From NCBI GenBank assembly GCA_003241845.1, contig QBMN01000011.1, positions 1-42,914 of the forward strand: a stretch of DNA of 42,914 bases. The letters run 5' to 3'. Each line of letters begins with the position of its first letter. Positions within the stretch are counted from its first letter, which is position 1. A model generated the notes under the pieces. It was not told the DNA's origin. It ran no database searches and worked only from the letters and a program-made list of their open reading frames with translations. A program made the translations under genes and the position numbers. Source of the DNA: Shackletoniella antarctica. Lineage in GTDB: Bacteria; Cyanobacteriota; Cyanobacteriia; Phormidesmidales; Phormidesmidaceae. Below are positions 1 to 7,845 of the stretch, in pieces.

Positions 1-60
1 GAATTAGGGGGCAGAGAATTAGGGGGCAGAGAATTAGGGGGCAGAGAATTAGGGGACAGA
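1..60. repeat. 15-bp tandem repeat, 4 visible copies
   Basis: Four head-to-tail copies of a 15-bp unit (GAATTAGGGGGCAGA) fill positions 1-60. The last copy has one change (GGGGA for GGGGG). The array runs off the left edge of the window, so its true length is unknown. Its last copy holds the stop codon and final codons of the adaptor gene on the minus strand, so the array starts at that gene's 3' end. Read on the minus strand each copy contains TAA. Confidence 0.9.
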
Positions 61-1410
61 GACGCTAACAGACTGACCGGGCACCACCCGATGGGTGCCA
101 GCGGTGATGACGCGATCGCCCCCCTGCACCAGCCCCTGCACCAGCACTTGGTCTCCTTCGGTGTGCACAATTTCCACCGGCTGGCGGGCCACCGTGGCCT
201 CGGCAGACAAACTGCCAGCTACATTCTCCCCGGCCGCCGCCACGTACACCGACCACAGCCCCTGATCCCCCTGCACCAGGGCGGTAGCGGGTAGCCAGAA
301 CCCGGCAGTGGGCTGGATGTCCTTTAGAACTAACCGAGCGGTTTGGCCCAGGGTCAAATCCTCGCTGGTAGCCAGCGTCAGCACGGCTGTGACGGTGCGG
401 CTGGTCGATTCCAGCTCTGGCAGCAGGGCGGTAACGGTGGCGGAAAAGGTGCGATCTCTCACCTCAACGGTCTGAGCACTGCCAAGGGCTAGGCGGTCAG
501 CCACCTCAGCCGGTACCCCAATGCGGGCTTCGGTAGCGCCGCCTTCGGTCAGCTGTAGAACGGTCTGGCCACCGCTGACGACCACGCCTTCGTCAACTAG
601 GCGATCGCCAATGCGTCCACCAAACGGCGCGGTAATCACCGCCTTCGACAAGTCCACCGCCACCGCCTCAATGCTGGCGTCAAGCTGGCGCACCCTGGCA
701 TTCTGGGCGGCGATCTGCTCAGGACGAGTACCGGCTAGCAACTCATCTAGCTCGCTTTGGGCCTGGGCCAGGCGGTTTTCTAGCGCCCCCGTGCCGAAGG
801 TTTGCTGGTCGAGTTCTTCGAGGGAGATGGCACCGCGCTCGTAGAGGTCGGCGCGGCGATCGCGCTGGGCCACCGACAGCGCCACCTGCTGCTCTAGATC
901 GCCCACGGCAGCCTGGGCAGCGGTGATCGACTGCTGGCGCGGGCCATTCTGTAGCTCAGTCAGCGTGGCCACAGCCTGATCGCGCTGGGCCACCAGCTGC
1001 TGGCGCTGGGTTTCTAAACTGCGGGTGTCGAGGCGGGCCAGGGGTTGCCCGGCAGAGACGCGATCGCCCTCCTGCACCAGCAGCGCCACCACCGTGCCCC
1101 CCGACTCAAACCCCAGGGCGCTGCGGCGCTGGGCCACAATTTCGCCCGTGTACTGCCGCTCCACAGCATAAGACTCCACCGGCGATAGAGAAACCACCTC
1201 CACCGGCAGCAGTGCCGCCGCCGGGGCCTCGGCAGGCTGGCTAATCTGGCGCAGCCCTACCGCCACCGCCAAAGGAATCGTCGCCAGCGGCAGCAGCCAC
1301 CAGCGCCGCAGCCGCCACCGCCACCGACGGGGCTTTTTCGGCTCCTGCGCCGAGTCAGCAGGTCGAGTTTGGGTAGAAATCAGATGGACAGAAACGGGAG
1401 CGTCGGTCAT
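49..1410 (-). CDS. HlyD/RND-type efflux periplasmic adaptor subunit (membrane fusion protein)
   Basis: A 453-residue membrane fusion protein that would link an inner-membrane transporter to an outer-membrane channel. After a basic, Trp/Arg-rich stretch there is one membrane anchor (about residues 37-53). A biotinyl-lipoyl-like half (AQRRSALGFESGG, EGDRVSAGQPLARLD), a long Gln/Ala-rich coiled-coil hairpin with the second lipoyl half (APFGGRIGDRLVDEG), and a beta-barrel/membrane-proximal C-terminus follow. The start is taken at ATG 1410 (MTDAPVSV); the frame is open upstream to 1503, but that extension overlaps the repeat-rich promoter and looks unlike protein. The permease partner would lie downstream, left of the window. 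The gene is divergent from a PadR regulator, which probably controls it. The family is clear; the substrate is unknown. Confidence 0.88.
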   Translation of the reverse strand: MTDAPVSVHLISTQTRPADSAQEPKKPRRWRWRLRRWWLLPLATIPLAVAVGLRQISQPAEAPAAALLPVEVVSLSPVESYAVERQYTGEIVAQRRSALGFESGGTVVALLVQEGDRVSAGQPLARLDTRSLETQRQQLVAQRDQAVATLTELQNGPRQQSITAAQAAVGDLEQQVALSVAQRDRRADLYERGAISLEELDQQTFGTGALENRLAQAQSELDELLAGTRPEQIAAQNARVRQLDASIEAVAVDLSKAVITAPFGGRIGDRLVDEGVVVSGGQTVLQLTEGGATEARIGVPAEVADRLALGSAQTVEVRDRTFSATVTALLPELESTSRTVTAVLTLATSEDLTLGQTARLVLKDIQPTAGFWLPATALVQGDQGLWSVYVAAAGENVAGSLSAEATVARQPVEIVHTEGDQVLVQGLVQGGDRVITAGTHRVVPGQSVSVSVP

Positions 1411-1510
1411 GACGGCACCTTTAGCGAGGAGAGGAGAGCAAAAAGCGGAAACACAAGTGAACTGGATAGACAACAAAACACGTTGCAAGCAGTCGATATC
1501 CAACTAGCAG

Positions 1511-1560
1511 GTATCCAACAAGTAGGCATCCAACAAGTAGGTATCCAACAAGTAGGTATC
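1511..1560. repeat. 15-bp tandem repeat, 3 copies plus a partial
   Basis: Three copies of GTATCCAACAAGTAG (the middle one begins GC) plus a 5-bp remnant sit in the divergent promoter region between the efflux adaptor and padR. The period of 15 bp is not a whole number of helical turns, so this is more likely slipped-strand expansion than a set of phased operators. It is unrelated in sequence to the 15-bp array at 1-60. Confidence 0.85.
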
Positions 1561-1585
1561 AAATTTGTTGTGTATCTTGTTCAAA

Positions 1586-1609
1586 GAGTATACTCAAATA
1601 GTTGAGTAT
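1586..1609. promoter_or_regulatory. Candidate PadR operator (inverted repeat)
   Basis: Positions 1590-1609 read ATACTCAA-N4-TTGAGTAT, an 8-bp perfect inverted repeat, and 1586-1595 is itself the palindrome GAGTATACTC sharing the left arm. PadR dimers bind dyads of about this size. The site overlaps the first possible padR start codon (1608) and lies in the shared divergent region, so it could autoregulate padR and control the adaptor operon. The dyad is seen directly; binding by PadR is inferred. Confidence 0.65.
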
Positions 1610-2180
1610 GTCAACCGATTTATTCGCCCTTACCCCTATGGCCCTGTCCCACACAATTTTGGCGGTACTGTCGCAGCAGCCCTACAGCGGCTACGACATC
1701 AGCAAGCGCTTTGAAGAGAGCGTCAGCTGCTACTGGCAGGCCAGCCAGCAGCAGATCTACCGCGAGCTGAGCAGAATGGAGCACCAGGGCTGGGTCACCT
1801 ACGAAACCGTGCCCCAGGCGGGCAAGCCCGACAAAAAGATCTACAGCATCACCGAGGCGGGCAAAGGCGAGCTCACCCGCTGGTACGCCGAGCCCACCGA
1901 ACCCACCCCCATTCGCGAAGACCTGCTGGTGAAGGTGCTGGTCGCCCCCTACGTGGCCGACGAGCTGCTGCTGCAAGAGCTGCACCGCCGCCGCCAGCTG
2001 CACTGCGAAAGACTGGCCAATTACCAGACCATGGAAGCGCTGTACAGAGCGATCGCCCATCCCCCCCGCATCGAGCAGTTTCGCTACCTCACCCTGCGCC
2101 GGGGTATGCGCTATGAGCAAGACTGGATCGACTGGATCGACGAAGTGCTGACTTTTCTGAAAACAGAGGAACGCCTGTAG
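1608..2180 (+). CDS. PadR-family transcriptional regulator
   Basis: A 190-residue PadR-type repressor. The N-terminal winged helix is typical: MALSHTILAVLSQQPYSGYDI, an ARM-like segment QQQIYRELSRMEHQGWV, and the wing GKPDKKIYSITEAGKGEL. The C-terminal half (about 100-190) is the helical dimerisation domain of the Vir_act_alpha_C type, as in longer (PadR-s1) members. Starts are possible at ATG 1608, at TTG 1602, or at ATG 1638, which begins exactly at the conserved MALSH; none has a good Shine-Dalgarno. It is divergent from an efflux adaptor, the usual partner of such regulators, and an inverted repeat overlaps its start, suggesting autorepression relieved by a drug or phenolic ligand. The ligand cannot be read from the sequence. 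Confidence 0.88.
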   Translation: MSTDLFALTPMALSHTILAVLSQQPYSGYDISKRFEESVSCYWQASQQQIYRELSRMEHQGWVTYETVPQAGKPDKKIYSITEAGKGELTRWYAEPTEPTPIREDLLVKVLVAPYVADELLLQELHRRRQLHCERLANYQTMEALYRAIAHPPRIEQFRYLTLRRGMRYEQDWIDWIDEVLTFLKTEERL

Positions 2181-2329
2181 GGCAACTCCACCAAAATCTC
2201 CCGGCTCTAGCGCCAGTGACGCAGCCCAGGTAACAACACGACACCAGCCCCTAGGCTTTTTGCCCTGGGCCATGGCCCCTTGCCTGGGCAACAGATTGTT
2301 TGTAGAGTTGCCCTAGGCTTTTGACTGCG

Positions 2330-2383
2330 CTGGCGCATTCCACTGGCGCATTCCACTGGCGCATTCTGGCGCATTCCACTGGC
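2330..2383. repeat. Short tandem array upstream of tamB
   Basis: The unit CACTGGCGCATTC is repeated about four times with one shortened copy (TGGCGCATTC) and a diverged end (CACTGGCACC). It ends about 20 bp before the tamB start. The frame stays open through it from a TTG at 2321, but translating it gives only a repetitive peptide (AHSTGAFHW..), so I treat it as leader DNA. Confidence 0.75.
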
Positions 2384-2401
2384 ACCTACCCTGGCAAGAC
2401 C

Positions 2402-5400
2402 ATGACGCAGCCCAGCGATCTGCCCCCCAATCAGGACGATGGTTACCGCTGGCCGCTGGCCCTGAAGGTGGGAGCTGGTTTGGGCGGCCTTGTCTTGGTC
2501 GGCGGTGCGGCCACCGCAATTTGGGGCCGCACCGTAGTCAATCAGCAGGTGATTCCCCGCCTGGAGGTGGCCCTCGCAGAGACCCTAGAACGGCCGGTTC
2601 AAGTTGGTCAGCTAGAGCACTTCACCCCCACGGGCTTTCGCATTGGCCCCTCCCATCTGCCGCCCACCGAGGCGGTACAGACCGAGGCCACCGTCGAGGC
2701 GATCAACGTCAGCATTAGCTGGCGTGACCTGTTGTTTCAGCGCACCCTGCGCCCCTCCCTCACCCTGATCGATGCCAATGTCATTGTTGTGCAGGCTGCC
2801 GATGGTCGCTGGGTAGACCTCACCCTGCCTGAACCCGACGATGACGATGACGGGTTCATTTCTTTTGAGCTGGGTGAGTTGCAGGTCGAAAACGCTCAGG
2901 TGTCGGTGACCAGCCTGGTGCCTCGTCCCGATGCGATCGTGGTGGCAGAGACAATTTTGCTGGAAGCGATCAATGGCAATGCCTATTTGACCCCGCTGGA
3001 AGATGCCGAGGTCGATGAACTGGTCTTCGATATCGGGGGCACCCTGGGCGAGGGCACCTTTCAGGCCGAGGGCAGCGGGCAGATCGAGCAGCAAGCCCTC
3101 AACCTCAGCATAAGAACCAACAATTTGCCCACGGTCGGGGTGAACATGTTTTTGCCGCCCGAACTGGGTCTGAGGGGCGGCACCCTGAACAGCAAGCTCA
3201 CCGCCGAGGTGCGCCTCCAGGACGAGGTGCAGCCCATGACGGCTCGGGGAACCGCCCAGTTTCGCGATGGGGAGGTGCTGATCAGCCAGCTGCCTGAGCC
3301 GATTCGCGACCTAAATACTACCCTGCGGTTCCAGGGCGATCGCGTCTTACTTGAAGAAACAGCCCTATCCCTGGGGACTATTCCCCTGACGGCGGCGGGC
3401 ACCGTTGACTTTGAGACCGGCTATGACCTGACGGCGGCAGTTCCCGCTGTCAGCCTGGCCCAGGTGACGGCGCTACTCGACTTCGATCTGCCCGTCCAGG
3501 CCGCTGGCAGCTTTCAGTTTGAGGGGGCGGTGTCTGGCCCACTAGATCAGCCCAGCCTGGTGGGTCAGATCGCCAGTCTTGGCCCCGTGCAGGCCGACCG
3601 GGTGACGGTAGACAGCCTATCGGCCAACTTTGCCGCCAGCCTCGATCAGTTCACCCTACAGGCGCTGCGGGTGATTCCCGCCGCAGGTGGGTTCATCACC
3701 GGCCAGGGGGAGGTCGATCTCACCCGGCTAGACAACCCCAGCTTTGCCTTTGACCTCCAGGCCGACCTGCCCGGCGATGCCCTGGCAGGCCTCTACGGAG
3801 TGGCGCTGCCCAACCAGGCAGTGATTGGCCCAGTGCAGGCGGTGTGTGAGCTAGGGGGCACCCTGGCCGACCCCCAGGCGGTGGTGCAGTTTGAGCTGCC
3901 CGAGTCCACCTATCCGGGGGGCGGTCAGGCCAGGTTTCGCGACAGCACCCTGGTGGTCGACCAAACCCAGTTTCAGGTCGAAGGGGGCCAGGTCAATGCC
4001 ACCGCCCTAGCCCGCTTTGATCGAGGCGACTGGTCAGCCGATATCACCACCGCCAATGTGCCGGTAGAACGCTTCACCGACCGGGCGCGGGGTCTGCTGA
4101 GCGCGGTGGTAAATGCCTCCGGCAGTTTGCAAAATCTCAGTCTGGCGGCGATTCAGGCCAGCGGCACCGCCAGGGTGGTCGATGCCGAGGTGGCCCTGGC
4201 CCCCGGTGCCCCGTCGCTGCTGGAGCGGGGCGACTGGGGCACCGCCTTTCGCTGGGCGGGCAACGGAGTCGAGGTCGAACGGTTTGCTGCGCCGGGGGTG
4301 GCGGCGGCGGGGTTTATCGCCACCAATCTGGCCAATAATTTAGATGGCAGGCCGCCCATTGACACCGTAAATTTAGCCGTGCAGCTCAGCGCCTACAACC
4401 TGGAGCGGCTGGCCCCGCTGATCCCCGAGGCCGCCCGCGCTGAGGTCACCCTGGCCGGGCTGACCAGCTTTGCCGGGCGGGTCAGCGGGCCGCTGGCCAA
4501 CCTGCGGCTGCGAGGCGACGCCCAGCTCGACAACCTGGCGGTCAACGCCTTTGCCTTTGAGCCGCGCCTGGCTGGGCCGGTGAATTTGGCTCTGGCTGAG
4601 GGGGGTAAGGTGGATCTGCGGGGTGGGCGCGATCGCCTCACGGTCACCCTCGATCGCGATCTGCTGCCCAGCCAGTTTGCCCTGCGTCAGGGTGACACCA
4701 CCGCCGAGGGCCAGCTGGTCAACCGCCAGCTGATCGCCACCCTGCAAAACTTTCCGATCGAGGCGCTCAACCTAGCCCCCGCCGCCGACCTGGGCAGACT
4801 GGCAGGCACCCTCGACGCCACCCTCAGGGCCGACCTGAGCGATTTGGCCAACCCCGCCGCCCAGGGCTTGGCGGCGATCGCCAACCCGGCCCTGGGCGAT
4901 ATCGTGGCTGAAAGCTTTGCGGGGCAGTACAGCTACAGCAATGGTGTGGTCGCCCTGACCGACGGCGATCTGCGCTTTGCCAACAGCCAGTATCGGCTCG
5001 CTGGCCAGGCGGAGCTGGCCACCCTCACCTACAGCGGCCAGATCGACATTGTCGCCGGCAACTTTGAAGACCTACTGGCCACCCTGGGCTGGGCTGACTT
5101 TGCCGACATTGGCTTTGGCCCTTCGGCAGAGGCCACCGGCAGCGCCGCCGATGTGGCTACTGTTCTTCCAGCCGCCTTGCCCACGGCCCCGTTCTTAGCG
5201 CAGGTGCAGGCCTTCGCCGAGTTTCTCGCCGCCCACGAGCCACGGGGCAATGGCACCCAATTGGCCCTGCCTCCCCTAGACGAGCTGCGGGGTGAGTTCA
5301 CCGGCTCCATCACCGTGCAGGGGGAAGGGCTGGCTGCCGACACCGTGCAGGCCACCGCCGAGGTACAGGGCCAAGACTGGCGCTGGGGTAGTCTGCTGCC

Positions 5401-7450
5401 CTGCGGCCCTAGGGAAATGGCTGAGTCTTTAGACTTCAGCCGCCCAGCGATCGCCCCCAATCCCTGCAATCAGTTTCAACTGGCCGCCCGCTACGACCAG
5501 GGCGAGTTCGCGGTCAGCCCCCTAGAGTTTCGCTCTGCCGACACCGAGATCCGCTTTGTGGGCAGCGGCACCCTCGCCGATCTCGACGGCCAGCTCACCG
5601 CCAGCGGCATTTCGGCGGGGCTGGCGGAGCTGTTTGTCGATCTGCCCGTGGCGGTTGAGGGAGACATTGCCACCACCGCTGATCTGGGGGGCAGTCTGGG
5701 CAATCCCCTGGTGGTGGGGCAGGTGTCTGTAGTCGAGCCTCGCCTCAACCAGCAGGCGCTGGACTCGGTCGCCGTAGATTTCACCTACGACAACGCCCTG
5801 CTGCGGTTTGACGGGGCGGCGGTATTGGCCGAGCCAGCCCAGATCACCCTGCGGGGCGCGGTGCCCTACGCCCTGCCGTTTATGACGGTGCAGCCCGCCA
5901 GCGACCAAATAGAAGTGCTGGCCAGGCTGCAAAACGAGAGTCTGCAAGTGCTCAACCTGCTGACGGAAGAACAGCTGCGCTGGGATGGGGGGCAGGGCGA
6001 CATCACCGTGCGGGTGGAGGGCACCCTGGCAGAGCCAATTGTGGCCGGTCGTGCCCAGTTTCAAGATGCTCAGCTGTCGAGCAGCGCCCTGTCTGAGGCG
6101 GTGAGCGACCTGAATGGCACGGTTTTATTCAATCTGGAGCAGGTGCGGGTCAACCAGCTTCGGGCGGCCTTTGGCGGCGGCACCATTGAGGTGCATGGAG
6201 CGTTACCCCTGCGGCAGACCGCCGGGGCGACCCTGGCCCAGGCAAAGCAAGATCCGCCGACCGAGGCTGCCGGGGGCATTGCGATCGCCCTCAACCAGCT
6301 CAATGTCGACTACACCAACCTGCTGGAGGCCCAGGTCGATGGCCAGGTGCTGATTGGCGGTGCCGTGCTAGACCCGACTGTCTCGGGGGCCATCCAGGTG
6401 AGTCGGGGGCTGATCAGAGCCAACAATGTGCTGGGCCAGATGGGGTCACTGCCCGCTGACGACCTGGCTGGAGCGGGCAGTGACCCCGCCACCCCAGCGC
6501 CTCTGCCAGACTATGTGGCGGCCTACCGGGCCGAGAGGGGTGGGTTTGATCCGCCGCCAGCCCGGCCCCAGCCCTTGCCCAACCAGCTGATGGAGCGCGT
6601 TAACCTAGACAATTTCAACCTGGTCTTGGCCGATCAGCTGCTGATTGCCGGGCAGCCCTTCTACAATCTGTCGGCCTCGGGCCGCATTCAGGTCAACGGC
6701 ACCCTGGCCGATCTGCAACCTGAAGGCGTCATCACCCTCGATCGCGGCTGGATAAACCTCTTCTCCACCCAGTTTCGCCTGATTGCTGGGGAGACCAACA
6801 CCGCCACCTTTACCCCGGCCAACGGGCTAGATCCCTTCTTAGATGTGCGGCTGCGAGCCCGGCTACGAGATCAAGAAATTCGTCAGGCGATCGCCACCCC
6901 CTTTGCCAGTGCGGAGGTGGCCGACACCGCTAGCCTGACCACGGGCCAGGTGGAGTTTGTCAACCTGTTTGCCACCGCCTACGGCTATGCCAGCGAGCTT
7001 CAAAATGCCGACTCGCCGGGGCAGGCCCCGGAGCTAATTGCCCTCACCAGCCGCCCGACCCGCAGCCAGGAATATCTGATCGGTCTGCTGGGTCGCAGCG
7101 TGCTGTCAAATGTCGCCGGAGCCTCCCTCGGGCAGGTGGCCGGATTTTTGGGCTCGGGGACGCTAGCGGGTTTTGGCGATCGCATTGCCGACACCATAGG
7201 CCTGCGCTCTTTCAGTGTCTTCCCCACCACCGATACGGCCGCTGACAGCAGTGTGGGCATTGGCATTGGGGTCGAGGCAGCCTTTGATATTGGCGATCGC
7301 ATCAGCATCGACGCCCTAGAGATTCTCAACAGCGGCAACCCGCCAGAGGTGGGGGTATCTTACCGGTTTAGCAATCAGCTGCGGGCCAGGGGGGCCACCA
7401 ATTTCTCGGGCAATGAGACCGTCACCGTCGAGTACGAGGTCAGGTTCTAG
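2402..7450 (+). CDS. tamB: TamB-like translocation and assembly module protein (DUF490)
   Basis: A 1682-residue envelope protein of the TamB/AsmA-like superfamily. One N-terminal membrane anchor (about residues 20-42, LALKVGAGLGGLVLVGGAA) is followed by a very long, repetitive beta-rich periplasmic part (GxVxGxLxxP-type repeats, as in bridge-like lipid-transfer grooves) and a C-terminal DUF490/TamB domain ending in the typical aromatic C-terminus (TVTVEYEVRF). In Proteobacteria TamB works with an Omp85 protein; in cyanobacteria a role in envelope assembly or lipid transfer is inferred. Start at ATG 2402 is preferred over the upstream TTG that lies in a tandem repeat. An acidic run (EPDDDDDG) lies near residue 150. 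The last 176 bp of the gene are duplicated at 13748-13923. No Shine-Dalgarno is obvious. Confidence 0.9.
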   Translation: MTQPSDLPPNQDDGYRWPLALKVGAGLGGLVLVGGAATAIWGRTVVNQQVIPRLEVALAETLERPVQVGQLEHFTPTGFRIGPSHLPPTEAVQTEATVEAINVSISWRDLLFQRTLRPSLTLIDANVIVVQAADGRWVDLTLPEPDDDDDGFISFELGELQVENAQVSVTSLVPRPDAIVVAETILLEAINGNAYLTPLEDAEVDELVFDIGGTLGEGTFQAEGSGQIEQQALNLSIRTNNLPTVGVNMFLPPELGLRGGTLNSKLTAEVRLQDEVQPMTARGTAQFRDGEVLISQLPEPIRDLNTTLRFQGDRVLLEETALSLGTIPLTAAGTVDFETGYDLTAAVPAVSLAQVTALLDFDLPVQAAGSFQFEGAVSGPLDQPSLVGQIASLGPVQADRVTVDSLSANFAASLDQFTLQALRVIPAAGGFITGQGEVDLTRLDNPSFAFDLQADLPGDALAGLYGVALPNQAVIGPVQAVCELGGTLADPQAVVQFELPESTYPGGGQARFRDSTLVVDQTQFQVEGGQVNATALARFDRGDWSADITTANVPVERFTDRARGLLSAVVNASGSLQNLSLAAIQASGTARVVDAEVALAPGAPSLLERGDWGTAFRWAGNGVEVERFAAPGVAAAGFIATNLANNLDGRPPIDTVNLAVQLSAYNLERLAPLIPEAARAEVTLAGLTSFAGRVSGPLANLRLRGDAQLDNLAVNAFAFEPRLAGPVNLALAEGGKVDLRGGRDRLTVTLDRDLLPSQFALRQGDTTAEGQLVNRQLIATLQNFPIEALNLAPAADLGRLAGTLDATLRADLSDLANPAAQGLAAIANPALGDIVAESFAGQYSYSNGVVALTDGDLRFANSQYRLAGQAELATLTYSGQIDIVAGNFEDLLATLGWADFADIGFGPSAEATGSAADVATVLPAALPTAPFLAQVQAFAEFLAAHEPRGNGTQLALPPLDELRGEFTGSITVQGEGLAADTVQATAEVQGQDWRWGSLLPCGPREMAESLDFSRPAIAPNPCNQFQLAARYDQGEFAVSPLEFRSADTEIRFVGSGTLADLDGQLTASGISAGLAELFVDLPVAVEGDIATTADLGGSLGNPLVVGQVSVVEPRLNQQALDSVAVDFTYDNALLRFDGAAVLAEPAQITLRGAVPYALPFMTVQPASDQIEVLARLQNESLQVLNLLTEEQLRWDGGQGDITVRVEGTLAEPIVAGRAQFQDAQLSSSALSEAVSDLNGTVLFNLEQVRVNQLRAAFGGGTIEVHGALPLRQTAGATLAQAKQDPPTEAAGGIAIALNQLNVDYTNLLEAQVDGQVLIGGAVLDPTVSGAIQVSRGLIRANNVLGQMGSLPADDLAGAGSDPATPAPLPDYVAAYRAERGGFDPPPARPQPLPNQLMERVNLDNFNLVLADQLLIAGQPFYNLSASGRIQVNGTLADLQPEGVITLDRGWINLFSTQFRLIAGETNTATFTPANGLDPFLDVRLRARLRDQEIRQAIATPFASAEVADTASLTTGQVEFVNLFATAYGYASELQNADSPGQAPELIALTSRPTRSQEYLIGLLGRSVLSNVAGASLGQVAGFLGSGTLAGFGDRIADTIGLRSFSVFPTTDTAADSSVGIGIGVEAAFDIGDRISIDALEILNSGNPPEVGVSYRFSNQLRARGATNFSGNETVTVEYEVRF

Positions 7451-7452
7451 GG
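7275..7452 (+). repeat. Left copy of 178-bp direct repeat (tamB 3' end)
   Basis: Identical at 173 of 178 positions to 13748-13925 (offset 6473 bp). The five differences lie at 7304, 7345, 7360, 7413 and 7429; four are synonymous in the tamB frame and one gives Ser to Gly. Homology starts abruptly at 7275 and ends 2 bp after the tamB stop codon. Together the two copies enclose the NACHT/IS605/toxin-antitoxin-like region. Confidence 0.93.
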
Positions 7453-7649
7453 CGACTTCCGGGCACTGCTCGCTTAAGAGGGGATGAAGCTCTACACCCC
7501 TTGCTGCACAAGGATTGTAGCCAATTAGTCCTAGAATTTCTAAAGTGCTTGCCGGGCAAGACTTTCAGCCATCTATCTCCTGTTAGCAGACCAGTGCCCA
7601 GGTGCATTCAGCTTACCGAGAGGAACCGAGCCCCTTGGCATGGGGTGGC

Positions 7650-7732
7650 GTAGGATGGGCAAAGCGCAGTGTGGCCATCAAGGTTGCAAAGATGGGGTGA
7701 TGGGCACGGGCAAAGCCCTTTGCATATCCTAC
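7650..7732. repeat. Palindromic intergenic repeat (MITE/REP-like)
   Basis: In the 395-bp gap between tamB and the NACHT gene, an 83-bp segment is bounded by GTAGGAT and its inverted complement ATCCTAC and contains two copies of GGGCAAAGC. A related element (GTAGGCTGGGCAAAGC..CAGCCTGC) lies at 22890-22943. The remainder of the gap (7453-7649 and 7733-7845) shows no gene that I can support. Confidence 0.55.
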
Positions 7733-7845
7733 CGAAATCACAATGCCGGGTGACAAAGACTATGGCTAAGAGTATTTAGGGAAGCGTCGCCACCTTCAGA
7801 AAGCTTGGCTATCTTTGAAGCAGATTCCTCAGCGGTAAGTGAGCC

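Noticed and set aside
1-60. Possible CRISPR array
   Set aside because: Units are 15 bp and directly adjacent, with no spacers.
1620-2291. Open frame opposite padR
   Set aside because: It lies antisense to a clear PadR gene and has only composition-driven Gly/Leu/Val-rich sequence.
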